DNA from: Branchiostoma floridae
Taxonomy: Eukaryota; Chordata; Leptocardii; Amphioxiformes; Branchiostomatidae
Assembly: GCF_000003815.2 (NCBI RefSeq)
Contig: NC_049997.1
Location: 2,096,484 to 2,160,483, forward strand
Direction: 5' to 3'
Length of the DNA stretch: 64,000 nt
In this document: piece after piece, positions 23,217 to 36,185 of the stretch
Layout of the letters: each line of letters starts with the position of its first letter
Position numbering within the stretch: position 1 is the first letter of the stretch
Made by a program: the position numbers and the translations under genes
Notes under the pieces: model-generated
What the model saw: the letters and a program-made list of their open reading frames with translations, nothing else
The model's database searches: none
Told to the model about the DNA's origin: nothing

Positions 23217-24823
23217 GAGGGTCTGCATGCTCTTTTCCGTAAGGCGTTGGCAGGCCTTTTTAATTTCCGTAATTCGTAGAGAAGCTATTTTATTTCACGT
23301 AATTCGTAATAAGGATGGAAAATTTCACGTAAAGCGTAGCCAGTGTATTTCACGTAAAGCGTAATCGAGCCTAAAAATTTCACGTAAAGCGTAATTAAGC
23401 CTAAAAAATACCCGTAAATCGTAGCCTGGCCTCCCAAATTTCGTAAGTTGAAGCGTATTCTACCAGTAAAGTTAGCCCCTCAAAACACAGGAAATTACGT
23501 TTCAGAGGATCAAGATTTCAAAATTTCTCTCGGGCCTCCCTTGCTACTCCTTTCATCTTCGGTCATCGACATGGTAAAAATATGTATCGGGGGCCTCGCC
23601 CTCAAAAACCTTATTTGCTATAAATAGAAATGTAATTGAAGTTAGCTAGCTTAGTCTGCCAGTAAAATTTGTCCATCAAAATGCAGGAAATATCATTTTA
23701 GAGGGCAGATTTCAAAAATTTCATGGGTCTCCCTTGCGACGCCTCGCGCCTTTGGCACTCGAAATGCTGAAAATATGTTGGGGGATGTGTCAAAACTTAA
23801 AGACCTGTTGTGCTAATAGAAATATCATTGTCTACCAGCAAAATTTGCCCATCAAGATGCAAGAAATATCATTTTATAGAGGGTCAGAATTTCAAAATTT
23901 CGCCGAATCTCCCTTGCCACTCTTTTCACCTTCGGTCATCGACATGGCATTGCGGGCCTTGCTCTCAAAAACCCTTTTTTTAAAATAGAAATGTCATTGA
24001 AGTTAGCTTAGTCTACCAGCAAAATTTGCCTATCGAAATGCAGGAAATATCATTTTATAGACTAATAGAGGGTCAGGATTTCAAAATTTCGCCGGACCTC
24101 CCTTGCCACTCTTTTCACCTTCGGTCATCAACTTGGTAAAAACATGTATCATGGTCTCGCCTTCAAAAACCTTTTTTTGCTAATAGAAATGTCATTTAAG
24201 TTAGCTTAGTCTGCCAGCAAAATTTGCCCATCAAAATGCAAGAAATGTCATTTTAGAGGGTCAAGATTTAAAAATTCCCTTGCGCCGCCTCGCGCCTTTG
24301 GCGCTCGAAATGCTGAAAATTTGTTGGGGGATGTGACGTGTCAACCTCAAACACCATTTTTGCCGATAGAAATGTCATTTAACTTAGCTTTATATATTAG
24401 CCAGCAAAATTTTGCCTAAAAAAATCCCTAGGAAATGGCGTTTCAGGGGTCAGGATTTCAAAATCTTCACGGAATTCCCTTGTGACGCCTCGCCCCTTCG
24501 GCGCTCGACATGGCAAAAATATGTTGGGTGGTGTACCCTCAAAAGCTTGCGCTGAGTGAACCCTTGGGAATCTTTAATAAGATATGCAATTTGTCTTAGC
24601 TTTGTCCACCAGCGAAACTTTCCCCTCAGAGAGTCAAATTTCAATCTTCTCATGGCTCCACCTCTGTCGAGCGTTGCCAGCTTTCCAGAATTTAACGTAA
24701 ACCGTTGCCAGCCTTTCTGAATTTAGCGTAAAACGTTGCCGGCCTCTTGAATTTAACGTAAAGCGTTGTCGACCGTCCAGAATTTACCGTAAAGCGTTGT
24801 CAGGACCCCCCATGCAGACCCTC
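23217..24823. mobile_element. unclassified non-autonomous transposon built of minisatellites, 1607 bp
   Basis: Termini GAGGGTCTGCATG in inverted orientation, flanked by the 6-bp direct repeat ACCAAA (23211-23216 and 24824-24829). Each end carries a short array: TTTCACGTAAAGCGTA-type at the left, TTTAACGTAAAGCGTTG-type at the right. The core holds seven diverged units starting with CCAG(C/T)AAAATTTGCCC at about 23463, 23659, 23834, 24015, 24214, 24400 and 24609 (periods 175-209 bp). No transposase ORF. The superfamily is uncertain; a 6-bp duplication would fit IS3EU or Dada types better than hAT. Confidence 0.7.
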
Positions 24824-24829
24824 ACCAAA

Positions 24830-27800
24830 ATTTGGACTTAAACTCAACTTTTGGAGGCTTTGTAGATACTGTTAATTAATATTTCTATGGCAGTACTACA
24901 TAATGGAAGCTTTCTCCCTCTCATAAATATCAAAAGACAAGATGACAGCAAGTTTTTGTATAGACAACAATCTATGTCAACATGACATTTAGCCCATCTC
25001 TGTGATCAATAAACAGATAAGTCCATATAATCCTGTTGCTGTCTACTGTTCATGCAGTATGAAATTACATGATCATGTATACAAACTGATGATACTCTTA
25101 TCCTTTAACTGCTGAACACATATTTACTTATTTATCATAAAGTAATAGGATGCAAATGAGTTGTTCCACAGACTTCCACAGGGTTGTTTACCAGGTACTA
25201 CAAATTCAAGTTTGTGTGAAATTAACTCTGTGGTAGGAGCCGTTTAGTCAGGCTGGTTTAGTAGTAGTGGTACCTTAAGTTAAGTTTGCCACCGTTTTAA
25301 AAGAAGTAATAATTGATGTCAGACAGAAATTCAGCATATGTTATTATTAATCCAAAGATTAAGTGACTACAATCACCTGCACTGTAATATGAAAATTTTA
25401 ACACCTTCTTTTGGCTAAGAATCCACTACAATGCCCAGTGCAGTTAACCAACAAATTTGCATCACAATCATCATAATTACCAGCTAGACTTGTCTGTGTA
25501 CATTACATTAGGTACTCCAGACAGTTATTTACAAAACAAAAGAAATCTTCCTCAACAAGGGAAAAATGTCTCCTGACACACAACATTTTCCAGCCATGCC
25601 ATACCTGTAACACTAGTTGTCACAGAAATGATTAAACAAAACTTTGCAACACAAAACAACCGTCAGTCATTACAAACATATTTCTTTTCTGTCTGAGACG
25701 ACACGACAGCCGGTTCAAATCGATACAAACGTCCGTGTATCGATCCGTCCAGGTCCCGTTTTAGACTCAAAAGTGCCCTCATCGTCAAAATCCTAGCTGT
25801 GATTGCTTCCAATATAGCCTGCTGGACGAAGTTTTAAGTTGTTGACGTTATAACAGTAACATAATTTTTTAACTGGAAAATCAAAACTACCAAATATGTC
25901 TACCACTACCAGGTCTAAAGCTGACGAAATATTTTCTTGAAACAAACCTACACGTAGTTGCGACGTGCTAGCGAATTTTATACTACACTAGTGGGGTTAT
26001 TATGTAATCCAGATGCCACAGATCGTCACTGAGAAATAAACTATATATAAGTAAAGTCTGCATGCTTAAAAGGTGTTTTGTGAGCACGTGTCCAGGTTTA
26101 CAACCGACATACTACTATCAGTCGACCGCCGGACCGAGTTCAGACGAGCAGGACCGACCTATCGAGTCTACAAACATCATGACATGCGATGCAGCTTTGG
26201 ATTCGGTTAAGAAATAGATGGGCTAGTAGTTACAGGAATACCATATGAGTAGTTTTAGAATGATCTTTGTGGGTTGTTTACATGTTATTCTGAAATCATG
26301 TTACACAAACGACCTCGTCACCTGTGCCCCCCTCCCCACCACCTAAACAGTCACAACGCCCCTTCACAAAACACGTACCGTTTTTCCGTGTTACGTGAAG
26401 TCCGGAGGAGATTAAGCCACATGGGGCGACGAAAACAGCCTTCGTCCTTCTGAGACTTACTGAAATTCTTACTTGAGCTAGAGCAAATCCGTATCATTGT
26501 GTCGAAGTTTGTGGGAAATGTCTAACCTTTCACGTAAGCCTCCAAAGAAGCCCCGCCATGTTTAGAGCTTGTTAACACACGTAAACGTATGCATTCTTCC
26601 GCATAACAAAAATGTTACTCAATCAATTCCAGAAAAGATCTCATTATCTATCTATTTCGGTACTTTTAAATGATCAACAAATGTCAAAGAAAATAAGGAA
26701 AGCAACGTTTCTGTATGGTTTACATTTTTTTGGTCAATTCTACGACGTTAAACTATTTTTTTGTAACAAGCCTGAAGACATCACTAATTTGTGAAGCATA
26801 TCACTCCGCCACCAGCTTCATTGGGAGTCAAGGCGGGCACTTCAAAGTTGTGTCATGACTTTCAAATCACATCCAGTTGCATATAATAAGGACTGCCGAG
26901 CCAAAAATGTTTCACTCTCGAAAATACATATTTTGTTATACTCAAGAAGCTTGTGTTTTCAGTAGTGTTTGTAAAAGTTTACGGAAGACCATTAATTAGA
27001 AGGACGCTGTAATTGTTATACTGGAAGTTTATTTGAAAGTTATGTTATATATATTTGCAAGTTATGTTATATATAAACAACACCTTGAGAAGACCAAGGA
27101 GCTTTTATCAATAAAAGCTCCTTAAGAGTACCAGTATAATTCGAGATGAACTGCATGTATGTGGGTAGGTCTTGATTAGACTTGTGGCTTGTTCTTGTTA
27201 CTGCAACAGAACTGGGTTCAATGGTCTTCAATATCTGATGTTCTGGTTATGCCAAGACTGGCAACGTTGGCTTTAGTTATGCTTCATATGATTAGATAAA
27301 TACTAATTATGCAAACCAGAATCTGAATCGCATCATTAATGTCTGTTGTTGTTGTCAAGTTCATAACCACATACACTTTGTTCAATTGTAAGACTATTCC
27401 AACACTGAATGTATCTGAGAAAGAGAACACTGGTAACTTAGATAAACATTATGCAAACAGGGGAGCTAATTTGTAGAATTAGTGAGAAAATGCTATCCAG
27501 TTGTATTATCTGTTCATTTTCTAATCGGTCCAAAATATAGTCCACTCAGGTCTGTTTTTTCCGGACCGGTCCAACAAGAAAAAACAGTTTTGTACTGGTA
27601 CACTGAACCAGTACCCGCCCCTTGTAACTTAGATAATGATCCATGCTGGACTGACTAATTGTGTTACCCAAGAGTACTCAAGATGCGCAGTACTATTTGA
27701 GCCTTATAATTGTCATGGCTAATCATCAATGGCTTTATTCACATAAGGGCTGAGCCTTCGGTACCATAACAATCTGTACAAAATACTCCAGTTGGTATGT

Positions 27801-28407
27801 ACATCTTTGCCTTTGAGTAGTATGAGGTACTAGTATAATTCCTATCAAACAGTTCTGATTGCATCATTTTTAAAGTAAATTTGAATACATATGCTTCAGG
27901 GGTAGCCTCCTTCATAGACTTCTACCAGCATAGCTTTTATATTTTAGGTAGAGCGATGGCCAGCATGGAAACTTCCTCTCTTGTCATAAGAGAAAAAAAA
28001 CATAAGTCAGAGCTGCTAAAATAAACATAAGTCAGAGCTGCTAAAAGTCTGCGTAGGAGGCTACTTCAGGTGCAGCAGGTAGAATACTAAAATGTACATG
28101 TATATACCTGGGTAGACATGTGTTCTGACCAAGGGTACCTTCTGGCCGGACACACCTGTAACTATGTAACATACTTTCAGAATATGGAAGCTTTTAACCA
28201 ACTGGTACAGCAATGAGCTTTCCAACTGACGGAAACGTCACACACTTTATGGAAAACATTACATTCAAAGGCAGCACCATCATTTTAAGTCTGTAGACAT
28301 ACCATGGAAGGTCTACGGATAACCCTGACACATATAGTTTTAATACACCTGTTTCTGGTCTAATGCGTATACTGGTAGTGCTGTATACTATTACAACACA
28401 TTTTTCT
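24830..28407. other. non-coding stretch
   Basis: No supported exon. Around 26100-26215 is a GC-richer patch with a short ATG frame (MTCDAALDS) that meets a GT donor, which could be a first exon, but nothing confirms it. A perfect hairpin at 27096-27123 is listed separately. Confidence 0.35.
27096..27123. repeat. perfect hairpin, 13-bp stem
   Basis: AAGGAGCTTTTAT-CA-ATAAAAGCTCCTT. A related but distinct hairpin, TCAAGGAGCT-TTCATC-AGCTCCTTGA, occurs at about 36976-37001. Confidence 0.7.
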
Positions 28408-28507
28408 NNNNNNNNNNNNNNNNNNNNNNNNNNNNNNNNNNNNNNNNNNNNNNNNNNNNNNNNNNNNNNNNNNNNNNNNNNNNNNNNNNNNNNNNNNNNN
28501 NNNNNNN
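28408..28507. other. assembly gap, 100 N
   Basis: Fixed-length join; left end of the contig (28508-35044) that carries exons B-E of the zinc-finger gene. Confidence 0.99.
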
Positions 28508-30111
28508 AACAAGGCATTTCCACATGAAAAGAGTCTGAAAAGTTTCATCTTAATATTCTAATGCAGTATATAACAAAGAAATTGTGTTTTTTTTATACAT
28601 ACTCTGGTAACAAACACAAACTACAATGAATAACTTTACGTGCACATGGTTGCTTCATAAACCAAATATTGAGGCCTCAAAGGATCATTTTCATTCTTAT
28701 GCTTCCTGATACAAAAGGGTTTTAAGGTAAGCTTGCTGATAGAAATCTACTACTTTTACCATCTCCAAACCTGATACAATGTACCACTTTCTTAGTATGA
28801 AAGCATTCTTCCTACAAAGTGTTACATGTATCAAAGAATCAATCAATACATATCTAACATGTATTGACGAAGTACAAAGTGTATTGGAAGATCTACTAAG
28901 CTTCAAGATACAAACTTAACATATCACAAAATACAATACATGTACTATTAAGGTTCTCTTTAACAGGATAGTGGAGATTTGTTACTGCTGAAATTTTGAC
29001 ATTTGTAAACTTAGAGTATTCAAACCTTGCGCACCCATGTTACTAGGTATGTGTATAAATTGAGCTACTAAACTATATACCTCAAGCAATAACGTACATG
29101 TGCTTTTAAAGCTTAACGTGTACATTTCATTTTCTACATGTACATGTAAGCATTCTTTCACACTATATTGAGCACCAGGACATAGTCAGCTTTCACCGTT
29201 TTTGGCACAAACCTGTAACAAATACAGATCATATTGAAATGGCATGGGCTTTTTACCTGTATGATACCCTTCATATACACGAAAGACATGGAACTTGCTT
29301 ACTTCATGTTTTCACTTCTGCAAATTGAAATCTAAACAGGATGCTAGGCACACAGTGTCATTAAGATACACCTCTAGACAGTCTTAATCTACATAGTTTT
29401 AAACTTAAACTTTTCACGCTTACACGAAAAATACACGATACATCTATGAACCATCTACAAACTATATATATAATATTTCAGTTCTATTGTTCTTGAAATC
29501 ACACGCTACCACTACAAAATATCGAAATACATAAGTTGCCATATACATGCACTGATTCACTACTGGTATGATTTCTATAGATCCATTGTATGTTAAGTGG
29601 CATACTGTATTATCAGGAAAAGTTAGAATATCACTTGACCTTCCCTGAAAAGTTCAAAAGCGTACTTTATATGCTAAATATGCCCAAAAGTCATGTTCTT
29701 TCACATATTACCCCATCCATGTAGCTGCTCAATGCTCAAAATGTCCTCCACGGTTCCCTGGTCTTTCAATAGCACATCACAAAAAAGGACAGCCATTAAA
29801 AGATATTAAAAATGTGTTTGATGCATTTGCAAAGATTTTGGTTAAAAGAATTGTTTTAGTACAGTTCCAAAATACCCAAACATCAATGTTTTATACTTAC
29901 TTCCTAGTAAATACTTGTTTTGTTACTAAAAACCGATGTTATCCCTACTAGAAAAATTTAGAAAATTTACCACCAACATAAAAAAAAATTAAACACAAAA
30001 GACATTGAACTCTAGCATGGGTTCTTTGCATGATGACATCATACACCAATACAGTTAACTGAATTATTCAGGTACAGGCATAGGTACAGGCACTGTACGC
30101 AATTCTATGTA
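28508..30111. other. non-coding stretch downstream of the zinc-finger gene
   Basis: AT-rich, with short overlapping ORFs only. In the sense of the minus-strand zinc-finger gene this is downstream flank or 3' UTR. No feature supported. Confidence 0.4.
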
Positions 30112-30319
30112 CCGTAAATGCAGAAATGTTTGCGGTGGATTAATGTTCGCAGTTTTCGCGGGGAACTCTTTACCGCGAACTTAAAACTACCGCGAACATT
30201 TTTCTATTATGGTATTAGACTGCAGTCTATGGTGTTACCGCGAACTTAAATCCACCACGAAAAGTCCCTTTTTCCGCTACCACGAAATTAAATCCCCGCG
30301 AACTTAAATACATTTACAG
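30112..30319. mobile_element. mariner-like MITE, 208 bp, second copy
   Basis: Reverse-orientation relative of the element at 13966-14173, again TA-flanked, ends CCGTAAATGCAGAAATGTT and CATTTACAG. Same length; words such as ACCGCGAACTTAAA are shared. Confidence 0.75.
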
Positions 30320-30349
30320 TACTTTGGTATTACTATCATTACTTTCAGG

Positions 30350-30569
30350 TAACGCTAGTTCACCTTTATCCGTGGGGTAACCTTTATCCCTTGTTATTCA
30401 AAGCAGGGTATTTAGGGACATCAAGGGAATAGGTGGTACTTTAAAACTGCAAAATACTCAAAATATTGCAATTTGAAACCAATGTCCGTTGATGTGATAT
30501 CCCAAAATAACCCTGTTTTTTAAAGCAACGGATATAGGTTACCCAATGGATAAAGGTTAACTAGCGTTA
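30350..30569. mobile_element. MITE with TAACGCTAGTT termini
   Basis: Left end TAACGCTAGTTCACCTTTAT is inverted at the right (ATAAAGGTTAACTAGCGTTA). Inner GGGTAACC / GGTTACCC words and a nested AGGGTATTT / CCCTGTT pair are also inverted. About 220 bp, no ORF. Confidence 0.65.
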
Positions 30570-31356
30570 CATACTAGCCATATACTCAATGTTTTTGTTT
30601 TACAGGTTAAGAAAACTCCACTGCCAGTACTCTCTGACATTTCTTGATACTGTTCTCATGAACTATTAACACAACGATAAGTATAAAATCTACAGGTTTA
30701 CAATATCAGATGCAAGCATATCCCTGAAATATGTCCATTCCAAGTAACATGCTCCTTCTCAGTCAAGCTCGAAATTGCACAAAGACCAATGCCTCTAAAT
30801 GTGGTGCTAGTTGCATTATTGAAGTTAGCAAATTATTTGCTGCAAAAAATCACTTAAGAGGATACAATCATATAATTATGTCATGGAAGCTCCTGGTCCC
30901 TGAGTTACAGTTATACTGCATGATTATGGGTATCATCAACACGAAGCAATCAATAACAAACAAAACCAAAGAATGAAACAGAAATAATTGTTAACATGTT
31001 TTTATAGCTAACCCACTGTGATTTTCTAATATCGATATACAGTTGGATGGACAGAGAATGGGTCCTTACAAAATCTAGAAATTCAAAAGGTACAGGTTCT
31101 AAATCTTATACTAGTGTTCACATTTGTTATGCTTCATCTACAAAATATGAATATATAACTGGAACAAAATTTTCAAAAATACTACTTTCAAACTTTTCAT
31201 TCAATTTGTTTGGTGGTGAAACAGACAAGTAACTAATGGATCATAAATCTCATATGCATATTTGTGACATGGTAATACAACATCTGTAACATTAAGTGTT
31301 TCAGATACTGTACAATGTCTATATATAAGTAGTACAGAGTTCACAGGGTAAGAATC

Positions 31357-33449
31357 TTAGTTCATCTTTCTCTTGGACCTCCTCCTCATCTGATGTGCAC
31401 CAGAGACTTTTGACTCTTCTCTTTTTCCCAGATTCTTCTGGCCAGCCTTTTTCCTTACATGTGGCCTTTTTTGTGGAAGTACTGAAAAGGGGAAAAAGAT
31501 GTGTTTTTTAACAAGTTAATAGACTAATGTTTTCTAATGTGAGCCTCAATTAAGAATTGTATAAGCAATGTACACCAATAATGTACATGTGATAATAATG
31601 CAAGACAAAAAACCTGGGCTATTAGTTACAAACTAACTTCAGAATTTATATGTTCTTTAAGTTTAAGTGAATAGTTTTTGGAAAAAGGTTGGTACTGTAA
31701 ATTGTAAAATATTCAGTAGTATTATCTTAATTTTCATGGTGACTTTTCACATATGCTCTGTCTTACACTACATTACTACAGTTGTTTCAACTACACACTT
31801 GGACGCCCAAAATACATCATTTACCCTCCTAGCACAAAATTGAGTCCCTTAAAAAAAGTACAATATCACTATGGTAGATGTACCTGTCTTAGTGGGTTTT
31901 ACAGGCTTTGCCTTTGTTACTGCCCCAGTTGTCAGTGCCCTGTGGTCTCTGCAATGCTCAGATATGGCTGGTCTGGATACTGTACTGAACTGGCACTGAC
32001 CACACTGGTATCTATGGGGAAAATGGACTTAATGAAGACTTCATTGTCCAAAAAAGTGAGAATGGGCTCTAAAATAAGACATTTGCATTTCATTATGTTG
32101 TGTTTTAGTGTGTTTTCCTTTGTTGTGTTTGTGTTTTTTTGTGTGTGTGTGTTGTGTTGCCTTGTGTTGGGAAGCAGGTTCAATCAAATCTTATTATGCT
32201 ATTGTCAGCCGAGACGGCCTACCGGTAGATCGGATTGTTAAGCACTATCTAAAGTTAGGCCATATCAATTTCATTTGTTGATTCTCTTACCTTTTCAGAA
32301 AATAATGTGAAGCGATATGGCGAAAAAAATTGCAAAACGTCTGCAGTAAAGAAAGGCCTAATATTAAACATAAACAATAAAAAGTTTTCTCAGCTTATAA
32401 AAAAAATCACTACCACTATGCAGTAGATAAAGCTGTTTGTTGAAAATTATCAAAAGTGCAGTTTCTATGAATGCATTTATTCCCTTTATGAATGAAAAAC
32501 AGTGTGCATTGATAACACACTGTAAGGAGCTTATACGTTATCCAGTTCGCTTCTGCACCTTTTAAGGAGAGGTCCAGATCCCTCAGCTTGCTGTCAAGGT
32601 TGTTTTTTTTTCACTATAAAGGCACTAACTTAGTGACTAAGGCCAATTTTTGCTGTGGAAAATCATTGAATGGCTTCATATATAGAAATTTCATGGTGAA
32701 AGTTTCCAAAGAGAAGATGTGGTGATTTTTTTTCTTCCTGTTTTGTTATTTTTTGAAAAAAATAGGTGTGGGCAATTTTGAGAACCAATTAATTACATTG
32801 ATGAGGCCTTACCTACCAAAGATTTGCCAAATCAAAACATTAACCCAAAAGATGTTGCAGGTTGTTTGTATACCTACCTGTTACCAACATGATGCCACAG
32901 AATGAGAGCAGAGGGTTTTCTTTTGGCATTGCCTGCAGGAATGTCAGGAACAGCAATAGCAATACATGACACAAAATATGCAACAACAATAAATTTCAAG
33001 GGACAGTTCCCTTGATCTTATGGATCATACTTATCTAAGCAGACAACATTAAAAGTGAAACAATATTTGTCTTATCTATTTATCTATTTTGTAGACACAA
33101 AAGATCAAAAACATTACATTCATCGTTTTGTGCTATGTTTAGACAATTTTTTTAACTGTTATGAAGAAATTTGCTGCCAAAATTTGTCATACTTTGCACC
33201 TGAAAGAGATTTATTGCATAGAAATTGCAAAAGGCCTGTGCAACTGCTGTGCAATTAAGTTCATCACTTCATCATATTTAGTTAAAAATTGGCTATAGGG
33301 AATTCATAGCTAAAGTGCTATAAGATCCTGGACTCCATACATGATACTTACTTGCACCTTTCCACTTCCCGTGGTCTAAGACATGCTTGTTATGGATGTG
33401 AAATTCTAGCTTCTTCTGCGAACTGCATTTAAACGTACACTTTGGACAC
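31357..33449 (-). CDS. C2H2 zinc-finger gene, exons B-E (3' part)
   Basis: Minus-strand exons: B 33352-33449, C 32878-32932, D 31884-32011, E 31357-31481 (stop TAA 31357-31359). B encodes a finger C-x2-C-x12-H-x4-H (CPKC...HIHNKH). D encodes a second, C-x2-C-x12-H-x3-H (YQCGQC...EHCRDH). E is a very basic tail (QMRRRSKRKMN at the end) that may be a nuclear localisation signal. All junctions are GT-AG and in phase (B ends phase 1, C phase 2, D phase 1). B and C are exact copies of plus-strand 45026-45123 and 45543-45597. Exon A lies only in the neighbouring contig at 36709-36926. Joined A-E gives 624 nt, 207 residues. Likely a nuclear DNA- or RNA-binding protein; ortholog not recognised. Confidence 0.82.
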
Positions 33450-35044
33450 CTGAGAAAACAGAGAAAGAGAAAAGAAAAGATGCATATGACAGTTTAACGA
33501 CACCATTCCCAAATAGGTGTTTTCCCTTCTGCACATCACTGTTGATAGATGTATCAAAAGGACAGCATCATGGCATGCCCCCTAGCAGCCAGTAGAACAA
33601 CTGCAGACAATGGTAGAATACTAGTACTAGACTTTATATCCATTTACCAATGTAAGGGGGCGGTCACACGTCTGTGATGTATGATTTGAGTTATTCCAAT
33701 AGAATCCAAATTTTGGGCATACAGATGTACAGCAGCATATTGACAATTTTCATACGAACCTCGTATGGACTTGAATATATAGTACGCATGTGATCGCATG
33801 CTAAGTCAGTTATAAATTTGGAGGTACATTGTACTAGTATGTGCACTGAAATATTTTTTCTTTGGTCATATGACAGGTAAAGTGCCTAAAGGCGTAACAC
33901 TCCAGTTCACAAGCTGCACTGTCATGTAAAGCAACAACTCAAGCATACGTGTGATCACACATCAAGTTTAACATGCTCGAGGTGTAATTATATTTCAGCC
34001 ATACCATAGGTATGGTGAAATATATTGTATTCGTAATGTTTCTTTCTTTCTTCTTTCTTTCTTTCTTTCTCCTGCCAAATCTTCAAATCGAATCAACTCC
34101 GCCGTTTTTTAACCGATTGACTTGAAATTTGGCACAAAGGTAGAGTAAGCCAATACCCTTAGGTGTTTTTTTCATTTTTTTCATATCTGCCTTTGAAATG
34201 ATTTTATTGAGGTTTTTGTCAATTTTTATGTATATTTTGGGCTCCTGTACCCTGGTATTACAGCCGAATGACATGAAATTTGGTACAGAGGTGCCCTGAT
34301 CATATGCCCACCCAGATTTAATAGCAGTTTTGGTATACGGTACAACAAAATGCTTAATTTTGCGATTTTTGGCCATTTTTTGACAAAAAAAGCACATTTT
34401 TGCCTCCTGTACCCTCGTTTTACAACCAAATGACCTGAAATTTGGTATACAAGTGCCCTTCAATTTTGTGCGCATGAATTCAATAACAGTTTTTCCATAC
34501 AGTACAACATAATGCTCAATATTGCATTTTTATGGCCATATTTAGACAAAAATTGGACATTTTTGGCTCCTGTTCCCTCGTTTTACAACCAAATGACCCA
34601 AAATTTGGTAAAGGGGTGCTCTAGATATTTATCCAAATGACCCATGTATAATTTTTGGCATGGAACACTTTAAAATGATATATTTGGGAATTTTTTGGGT
34701 CATTTTCCAATGGCCAAAGGGGTCAACGACCTCAAGGCCTATTGTTGCATGAGGAAGATGGCTGAAATATGCTGTATTTGCTCTCAAGCAAATGTCGGCC
34801 TTTCTAGTGCTTCACATATGATCGTACATGTACCATTGAAAATTCATCACTAGTGGAAGCTACGTCCTCATTTTCACCTGAGTCAAATGAGTCAAATGGG
34901 ACACAATAGCTTTTAATAGACCTACTACATCACAAAATTGTTTGTTTGTTTGAATTTTTCTTCATGAAAACTGTAATTTGCCGTTTTTCATTGAGGTCAT
35001 GAGGGAAGAGGTAAGGGTCAGATAAGATATAACAGAAACGCAGA
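32641..35044. repeat. 2404-bp segment duplicated in reverse at 43431-45834 (contig overlap)
   Basis: Position x here corresponds to 78475-x there. All stretches I compared were identical, including three long ORFs and both exon copies. This arm ends exactly at the N gap starting at 35045; the partner ends exactly at the N gap starting at 45835. Equal length and gap-abutting ends point to an unmerged contig overlap rather than biology. Confidence 0.92.
33987..34808 (-). repeat. tandem-core repeat with hairpin end (copy inside the duplicated arm)
   Basis: Reverse complement of 43667-44488. Contains (CTTT)n, the CCATACC-TAT-GGTATGG hairpin and two to three core units. The long minus-strand ORF at 34083-34475 is an accident of these units. 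Confidence 0.75.
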
Positions 35045-35144
35045 NNNNNNNNNNNNNNNNNNNNNNNNNNNNNNNNNNNNNNNNNNNNNNNNNNNNNNNN
35101 NNNNNNNNNNNNNNNNNNNNNNNNNNNNNNNNNNNNNNNNNNNN
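35045..35144. other. assembly gap, 100 N, probably a wrong join
   Basis: Separates contig 28508-35044 from contig 35145-45834. The overlap and exon evidence say the left contig should join the right end (45834 side) of the next contig in reverse orientation. Confidence 0.95.
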
Positions 35145-35201
35145 CCCAGGACACATATAAGGCGATTGGAGAGTACAGAATTAATTATATCTCAAACTCA
35201 C

Positions 35202-35729
35202 CTTTCCGATATTCGTATTGGCTTCTTTGTTGCCAATGTTAGCAAGTGCAGCGCGTGGTCTGCCTGTCGCCATCTTGTTCTTGGCCATGAGGGCTTTGCC
35301 GGCCAAAATATTCTCATTCTGGCTCTGAAAAGTAAAGAAAAGAAAGTAAATATTAGATGCCTACACATGCAAAACGCGGAATGAAGACCCACTATGAAGG
35401 TGATACAATTTCACAAGCTATTTGGGATTCGCAATTTTGGTATTTAAATTTCAAAACCTCCCTGGTAGAAATGCCGTTGCGCCAAGACAAAGTTTGCTGC
35501 AGTTCAAAATAGTTTCGACCATCTGCTAGTAAATAATAGTAGCCGTAGTTTGCAATAGATAGATCTTTCAACAATTAAAATTACGCGATGAAAAGTGACT
35601 ATATATGCGTAAAAATCGTTCGACGATGCGATAATATGCTCAACAAACCACGCCAAAGCATTTTTATGAAGACAAAGACTGAGTGAAGCTCACCGTGGCA
35701 GCAGAAGCGGAGCGGGTCCTCAAAGCCAT
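35202..35729 (-). CDS. CCNB: cyclin B, first two coding exons (partial)
   Basis: Exon 1 is 35694-35729 (MALRTRSASAAT, ends phase 0 at GTGAGC); exon 2 is 35202-35324 (41 codons, acceptor TTTTCAG, donor GTGAGT, phase 0). Residues 36-44 read RAALANIGN, an exact match to the mitotic cyclin destruction box (R-x-x-L-x-x-I-x-N) recognised by the APC/C. A short N-terminus followed by this box is the B-type arrangement; cyclin A boxes differ. The cyclin fold itself is not in the window: the contig ends 57 bp past exon 2. B-type cyclins bind and activate CDK1 for entry into mitosis. The start is the only Met in frame and follows CCAAT/CHR elements. Confidence 0.85.
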
Positions 35730-35909
35730 TTTCTCCAAAAATAAGTACAGCTGGGAACTGAGAAGCGGTGGACGGCTTCGATATGCTCTTGAGTGAAGTT
35801 CCTTGTGAAAAACGAACGAATCGCAGGTAAAACTCTGCAAAACTGACGACCAAACAATCGGGAAACGCAGCCAAACTTGCAACTGTGTGCTTGTCTGTGA
35901 GCAGCGCTT

Positions 35910-35981
35910 TTCAAATGCTTCATAAACCACGCGCTGAGCTGTCATTGGCCAGAAATGTTAGCCACTCGGAGCTCCCATTGG
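35910..35981 (-). promoter_or_regulatory. G2/M-type promoter of cyclin B: CHR and two CCAAT boxes
   Basis: On the minus strand: CCAAT at 35977-35981 and 35944-35948, spaced 33 bp, then a CHR element TTTGAA at 35910-35915, about 30 bp further down, and the ATG at 35729. Two NF-Y CCAAT boxes about 31-33 bp apart upstream of a CHR (DREAM/MuvB site) is the known layout of vertebrate cyclin B and other G2/M promoters. Confidence 0.65.
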
Positions 35982-36185
35982 ACGCAGTTGACCCTTAAAA
36001 TGCGTTTTCATGGCAACAGGACAAAGGTTAATTTTTTGGGAGAATAAAATGTTAAAAGTTACTGCTGATATATAAAAAAAGGACAAAAAGATTATTTGTA
36101 AAGCATAATTATTTTTATCTTTAACTTAAATGCTCCGAAAGAACATTCCGTATCTTGTTGGTGTCAAAGGTCAACAAGGTATTTT

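Noticed and set aside
22957-23364. 135-codon ORF overlapping the left end of the minisatellite transposon
   Set aside because: Low-complexity Asn/Lys-rich translation that runs into the transposon array; no domain.
23217-24823. CRISPR-like array because of short regular words
   Set aside because: Units are imperfect, 175-209 bp long, with no constant repeat/unique spacer pattern, in a eukaryotic setting with transposon termini.
26175-26215. First exon starting MTCDAALDS with a GT donor
   Set aside because: Too short to judge, no partner exon or promoter evidence; mentioned only in the stretch description.
31753-32241. 162-codon plus-strand ORF
   Set aside because: Lies antisense to zinc-finger exon D, which has proper splice sites, phase and a perfect finger; the plus frame shows no domain.
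34083-34475. 130-codon ORF on the minus strand, with an identical one at 44000-44392 on the plus strand
   Set aside because: Both are translations of tandem repeat units in the duplicated contig overlap; no domain, and the identity is explained by the overlap.
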